This document shows, piece after piece, positions 59,260 through 64,000 of a DNA stretch of 64,000 nt. The notes beneath the pieces are model-generated. The model was not told the DNA's origin. It worked only from the letters and a program-made list of their open reading frames with translations, and made no database searches. This DNA comes from Coprinellus micaceus (taxonomy: Eukaryota > Basidiomycota > Agaricomycetes > Agaricales > Psathyrellaceae): the NCBI GenBank assembly GCA_951394405.1, contig OX596345.1:434001-498000 (forward strand), read 5' to 3'. Both the position numbers and the translations under genes were made by a program. Within the stretch, counting starts at the first letter, position 1. The number at the start of each line of letters is the position of its first letter.

Positions 59260-61254
59260 GGTGCGGGTCGGGGCGCTGGTGGGGTGCTATCGCGAACGAA
59301 GAAATCTAGTACGTACTTTGAAGCAGTCCAGCGTTTTCAAACGACTAATTCAAGGAAATGTCTGTGGCAGCACTTTGAACATTTGGCCGCTCGATCTCTT
59401 ACACTCTGTATCATATAGACCTAGTGCGCTTGGAACAGAAACTGGAAAACATCTGTCAAAGAAAATGGACGTTAGACTACCGTCGGTTTCGTTTTGGACT
59501 CTTAACTTGTATATTGGACTTCGCTTCTATCGAATCGCTATTTTACCGGCTGCCAATGAAATCCCCCCAGACGCATCATTCAGACAGTAGGTAGGTGATC
59601 GCACGGGTGGCTTTGTCGCACGACATCAATTTTCTATTTATTTATTTATTTAATGTTTGTGCTTCACCTCTTACCGCCGTCTGGATGCGTAACAATGGAC
59701 CCGAAACCAACATCTCCCGGGATACGGGAACGAGCGGGCGAGGGCCTGAGGCCTGAGAAGAACTGGAAGAGGTCCGGTTCTACCAGGCAGCCACTATCTT
59801 TCTTGTAGACGTCAACCCATCATGGTCCCCTTCGGTGTCTCATCCACTACCACCGCGGAACTCGTGCAGCCGATCCTCAGCACGGTGACACTCCCGAGCT
59901 CACCAGACCTCTTGTTCAATTACGCATTGTCTTGTCTTTCACTTCACTCCAAGTTGCCACAGCGAACCTCGAATCCCTGTTTGGCGAAGAGCGAGATGGT
60001 GTCGGACATGCACATTCTCGTCTTTCCCCCACCGCAAGCGGGAGTTCTTGACCCAACACAGCTTGTCCCGTGCTCAGTGGATAGCTGGGGTTGACCCCAC
60101 CCGACTCGGAGCTTCGTTGAATGGGATCCCCACACGAACAGGCCCTCAAATTTCCGCAAGTCTTGGCTAACTACTTCGGCTTCCTCTCTTCGATGCTCTC
60201 ACTTCTTTAGGGTGTGGAACCCTACACCAACTTCCCTTTGGGAACCCATTCGTTCATACCCTCCTAATTCTATCATCAGCTTGTAATTTCCCCTTCAACC
60301 ATCAACTCTTGGGCGGAAGGAGTTTTGGGGGACCGCCGGAGTTGGCAGCCTCGAATGTGGTCACTTGCACACGATCGTACGTTCTGACAACCCCAGCACT
60401 CGTGGAGTGGCTCTCCCTTTTGATCTGTCGCCTACCCCACCCTGAAGTATGTGTACTAGGTGTGGACAAACGAGATCAAGTCTCATTATGGCGACCATAG
60501 AACCCACCCCTCCACAACTTCAGTTTCGACGCCCTGGACAAACTCCGCGGGGACAGCACAAGTGTGGAAGACATCCTGGACTGGGCTGGCTTCACCTCCA
60601 CGATCGTCCTCTGGTCCCAACGCTCGTCTTCTCAGCATTGGCCTTCAACTTGCATTCGCTTTTCGAGGTCTAGGGACCATTTCATAGTGCCAGCGACTCG
60701 AAACCAATTCAACTTCTCTTTCCGCAGCTGTCATCCCGTGTTTCCGCGGTCAGCTTGGGTTTCGTCAACTAACGAACGGGGATTTTGCTCCCGGATGGCA
60801 GTTAATCTACCATGAGTCTCGCGGTGAGTGTTCATTGCAACCCTTTCTCGACCTGCAGTGCTAAACATCAATCAGTTCATAACAAGGCCGTGCTGGTATT
60901 ACCATCGCTCTGAAGCTGTGGACGTCAATACCGCGATCACCCCCGCCCGCAAGGGTAGAGCCAAAACCTGGTACTTACTAATTGAGGGACACTCGAGTGG
61001 CTGACGCCGTTTCTTTCGTACGGGCCATGTTTGCATTTGATATAAGCGGTCGACCAATTCAGCGCTGCTGATCAAATTCGTCGTTCTTCATGACCACGAA
61101 GTTTCAGACGTTAGCACAGCCATTCTGATTAAACTCGATAAAAGGCTGGTTATCCCAGAAGCTGGAACCTGGATCGCAACTCACTGAAAGCCACTGCCAT
61201 CCTTCACCCATACCCCGAACGAATCTCGCCCTTGCCCTGGTCAGCCACACAACT
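59260..61254. other. Intergenic with TTTA repeat
   Basis: About 2 kb with no supported gene. A short TTTA tandem repeat lies at about 59634-59653. Plus-strand frames at 60449-60815 are anonymous. Confidence 0.45.
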
Positions 61255-62889
61255 ATGGTGAACAGTTCTCAGAACCAGGTGTCCGACAAGGAGAACCAGC
61301 CCCCCCCACCAGATCCCAACCAAGCCTCAACTGGAGCTTCCCGGAAGCGCCCGTGCCACCCACAATGTGCAGTTGGATGGGGACCACGCCAGAAGTGGTG
61401 AGTCACGTTGTATTATTCAATATGCACAGTTTATTGACAGATCCTCGGTACTCCTGCATCGATAGCGCTAGGGCTGACCCTCTCGTTGGGTATGGACGGC
61501 ACTTTGGCAGGACCATTCGAACCTTCTGCCGTATCAACACCTTGATCACGAACGGACTCACTAGAACCATGCAGCTAGAACTGGATCGCATCACTGAAGA
61601 GGATCTAACACTCAGGTAAGCTGCGGAACGCTTAATTGGCCATTGGGCTGAGCGGCTCTGGGGTTTAGTGAGCTCTCCGAGCATAAGTTGTACCGAGCCC
61701 TCCTGTCCCTGTCCCCCGGTCTCGAGGAACGGCTCAACACAGGTTCCGAGAACGACATCCACTACGTCGCTGAGATGGTGCGTAGCATTACTCGTCTGTT
61801 CTACTCGGGTCCCATCCCCTTTCGATGTAGATCTCGAAGGGAATATCGTCGGCGCGGTCTGACGACACGAAAACCCTCAAGTCTGCTGTTGTGGATTGGA
61901 TCACTCCGGAAAATCGATATCTCACCCCGCCAATTCAGAGGAACGTCAAGACAGACAGAGGTTTCCATCATGAGAGGACTGGGGAACTTTTGTGCCCCGT
62001 AAATCTCAACTGGAATGACCCCAAGTATTTCGGCTCTCGTTTTTGTGAAGTATCTTGCTGACTTGGAAACGCTTTCCAGGATCCGCCGAGACCTAGCGAG
62101 CGGCCACCTTATACCCTCCGGTGACCTCTGGCCACGCTTCCTCTACCAAGGTTTCGTCTATAATTCTAAGGACCCTTGGGATGGGCTGTTCCGTAGTGCG
62201 TTGCTCTTGAAGGTGCGTGGGAGCGTCCCAAAATGGACTGGGTGAGGCCACTATTGCTAATGTGTTTATGATAGGCCTACAGACACGTCTTCACCTCCCC
62301 GAGCTCTGTTGACGGGGATACAGCTAGGGCGACACGATCGAGCAACGCGCGAATTCACGGAATGACCTCAGTTACTATCGCATCGCTCGCGTACGTCGCC
62401 ACACAGGTACTTACCCTATCTGCATCAAGCGCCAGTAGGTTGTTAACGCCCTCTGCTATCATTTTAGGTTCGATTTGCCCTCAGTTCTTCCGCCATATTT
62501 TCGAGGACGGATACTGTGACGGATTCGGAGTTCTTCTACAACCTGGTCATCGACTTGCTTGAAGATGAGAATGAAGCGGCGGAGGTTGCAGAGGTGCTTC
62601 AATGGTGGAACCAGTGCGTGAACTCGGCAACGCTTTCCAGCCCCTGACAAAAACTAACAATATGTGACCATTCCTTAGACAAGTTTTTCCGACACGCGTC
62701 AACCATGCTCGACCCGTCCACTGCGAGTCGGTAATAGCGAAGATCAAAGAGCGCAGGAGGTTGATAAACGAAGGTCTTTGGAACCCCTCTCCCGACGACA
62801 GGTTGCACAGGTCACAGACCCAGACTTCCGAGTCGCCAAGTGTAAGCACAGGCAACATCCCTGATACCCAATCACAGGTTCCGGGTTGA
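61255..62889 (+). CDS. DUF6698-like agaricomycete protein
   Basis: Eight exons (61255-61397, 61430-61615, 61669-61777, 61831-62024, 62080-62212, 62275-62406, 62468-62613, 62679-62889) give 417 residues with agreeing phases. An N-terminal linker (KENQPPPPDPNQ) precedes YGRHFGRTIRTFC, VVDWITPENRYLTPP, NVKTDRGFHH, AYRHVFTSPSSVDG, RIHGMTSVTIASLAYVATQV and FSRTDTVTDSEFFYN. This order is what I recall of the agaricomycete-specific DUF6698 family, often multi-copy and of unknown function. The first intron is read as 32 bp, unusually short; another border may be right. The stop follows a Ser/Thr/Gln-rich tail. No enzymatic motif is visible. Confidence 0.75.
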
Positions 62890-63440
62890 ACACCATCAGA
62901 TATTCCGCAGGGGTGGTATCGCGGAATTCGGTAGTTGTACGCTGGGCGCCTAACGCCGCGAGCGATACCACCAGTTGTATATGCCTTAATTCTCATTCAT
63001 GGGGCCCGCGTAATGAATCGCATCAAATAGTCTCCCGTCCACAATGCTCCCAGAGCCCTGCGTGCGATTGTTAATTGCACTTTCTGGTTAAATCCTTCGA
63101 GAGGTTAACAGCTCTTCATCATCCTTCAATGAGTTCACTACTCCGCATTTGGAAGTATGAAAGCTACCTCACAAAGCGATGTACGCGTGCCATAATTTAT
63201 GCACTCATTCATAGACACAGTATCAAAATCTGACTCGATGATTAACCGTCGATATGAAGTGGTACCCGGGAACTCCGAGCTGCACTCGACCTTGTCAAGG
63301 ACACCCAAAGTTCAAAGACCCGAGGAGCTGAGTTTCATACTTCGCTCCACACCAACTTCCCCCATTGTCTGCGGATTCTTCAGCGCTTTGAACATCTCCG
63401 CAACCCTCGTCGCTTTTTCCAACAAGAAAGATCGCCGCCA
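62890..63440. other. Spacer before the right-edge gene
   Basis: 550 bp between two co-directional genes. A frame at 63199-63537 overlaps the next start in another frame and is not supported. Confidence 0.5.
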
Positions 63441-64000
63441 ATGGACAACCCAGACTTGTCCAATTTGTCGGCGATGTTATCAAGTAACGGGTCTACAAAG
63501 AAGGCTCGATTTTGTACAAAATGTAAAGGGCCGATGAAGGGACACCCCAAGCCTCCTCAACCTTGCCCGGCAAACTCTAGGCCGGGTAATCAGGCAGGAA
63601 CGTCCGTTTCGGCGGCGTTGGGGAACGAGCTAGTAACTGGCGTCGGCCGCGGAGGTGCTTTCGCAAATCAGGAGAGCAGCCGGACCGCAAACGCGCATGA
63701 AATTGCTCACATTGTGGCCGTACGTTATATCACGTCGCCAAATTACCCTACGCGCGAACTGACCCTCCCTTATAGACCACTTTAGCCCTCATCACTCAGC
63801 AGGCGACCACTTTGCCGTTGAGCCCTCTGGTTCAGGAGATGGCGCCTGGATCTGTTGCCCATTCAGGATCAGATGCCTCACTTCCTCCAATAACAGAGGA
63901 AGCCGTGGAAGAAAGAGAAGAAAAGGTCGACGCGGCGGAGAACACTGGCACCCAAGGTCGGAGCGTGCCTGGAACCTACGACTCTGCGCTCGACTCCTTT
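63441..64000 (+). CDS. Cys-containing protein, 3' end outside window
   Basis: Exon 1 is 63441-63719 (93 codons exactly); a 56 bp intron (gtacgt donor, cttatag acceptor) is followed by exon 2 from 63776, open to the window end. Residues 24-43 read FCTKCKGPMKGHPKPPQPCP, holding a CxxC pair and a later Cys, like a short zinc-knuckle. An acidic EEAVEEREEKVD stretch lies further on. It is co-directional with the DUF6698-like gene 551 bp upstream. In agaricomycetes such short Cys-motif proteins can accompany expanded unknown families, but a link here is inference. Confidence 0.6.

Overview
This window looks like nuclear DNA of an agaricomycete (mushroom-forming lineage) basidiomycete. Genes are broken by many short introns, mostly about 50-60 bp, with GT-NNGT / YAG borders. 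The recognisable set (eS6, uS15, Tps2, MIOX, a Sac-free secretory RabGAP, a fungal homeobox gene, a DUF6698-type gene) fits that group. The order was not resolved. A run of exactly 200 N (51428-51627) marks an assembly gap.

Layout. 0.5-2.4 kb: a DEDD 3'-5' exonuclease on the minus strand whose single intron has been filled by a 979 bp TA-flanked terminal-inverted-repeat element. 3.9-5.8 kb: RPS13 (minus) and RPS6 (plus), divergent, sharing a 365 bp promoter. 5.8-11 kb: mostly non-coding, with a decayed tandem duplication at 6.2-7.9 kb. 11-13.8 kb: an 11-exon Vps39/TGFBRAP1-family gene that lacks the usual N-terminal CNH domain. 14.8-17.1 kb: a TBC1D20/Gyp8-like RabGAP with a C-terminal membrane anchor. 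18.5-21.7 kb: a small HAD phosphatase and myo-inositol oxygenase, tandem on the minus strand. 21.7-30.7 kb: a 9 kb desert holding only gene relics. 30.7-34.5 kb: a 1222-residue disordered protein with recurring HPYA motifs. 35.9-39.7 kb: trehalose-6-phosphate phosphatase (TPS2, 13 exons). 41-46 kb: a decayed tandem array related to an Sds3/Dep1-like histone-deacetylase-complex subunit. 46.4-47.5 kb: a second terminal-inverted-repeat element, 1154 bp. 47.9-51.3 kb: a homeobox gene and a small coiled-coil gene, divergent. 53.0-53.6 kb: a small unknown gene. 57.2-59.3 kb: a 633-residue Pro/Ser-rich protein. 61.3-64 kb: a DUF6698-like gene followed by a Cys-containing protein that runs off the window.

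The recognised genes are housekeeping: translation (RPS13, RPS6), membrane traffic (Vps39-like, TBC1D20-like), sugar and inositol metabolism (MIOX, TPS2, HAD phosphatase), and transcription (homeobox, Sds3-like relics). No secondary-metabolite cluster, CRISPR array or defence-island-like cassette was seen. The most unusual material is the two non-autonomous DNA transposons and the fossil duplications between genes. All exon borders are read by eye from splice motifs, reading-frame continuity and family similarity. The exon sums of all spliced models come out as whole codons.
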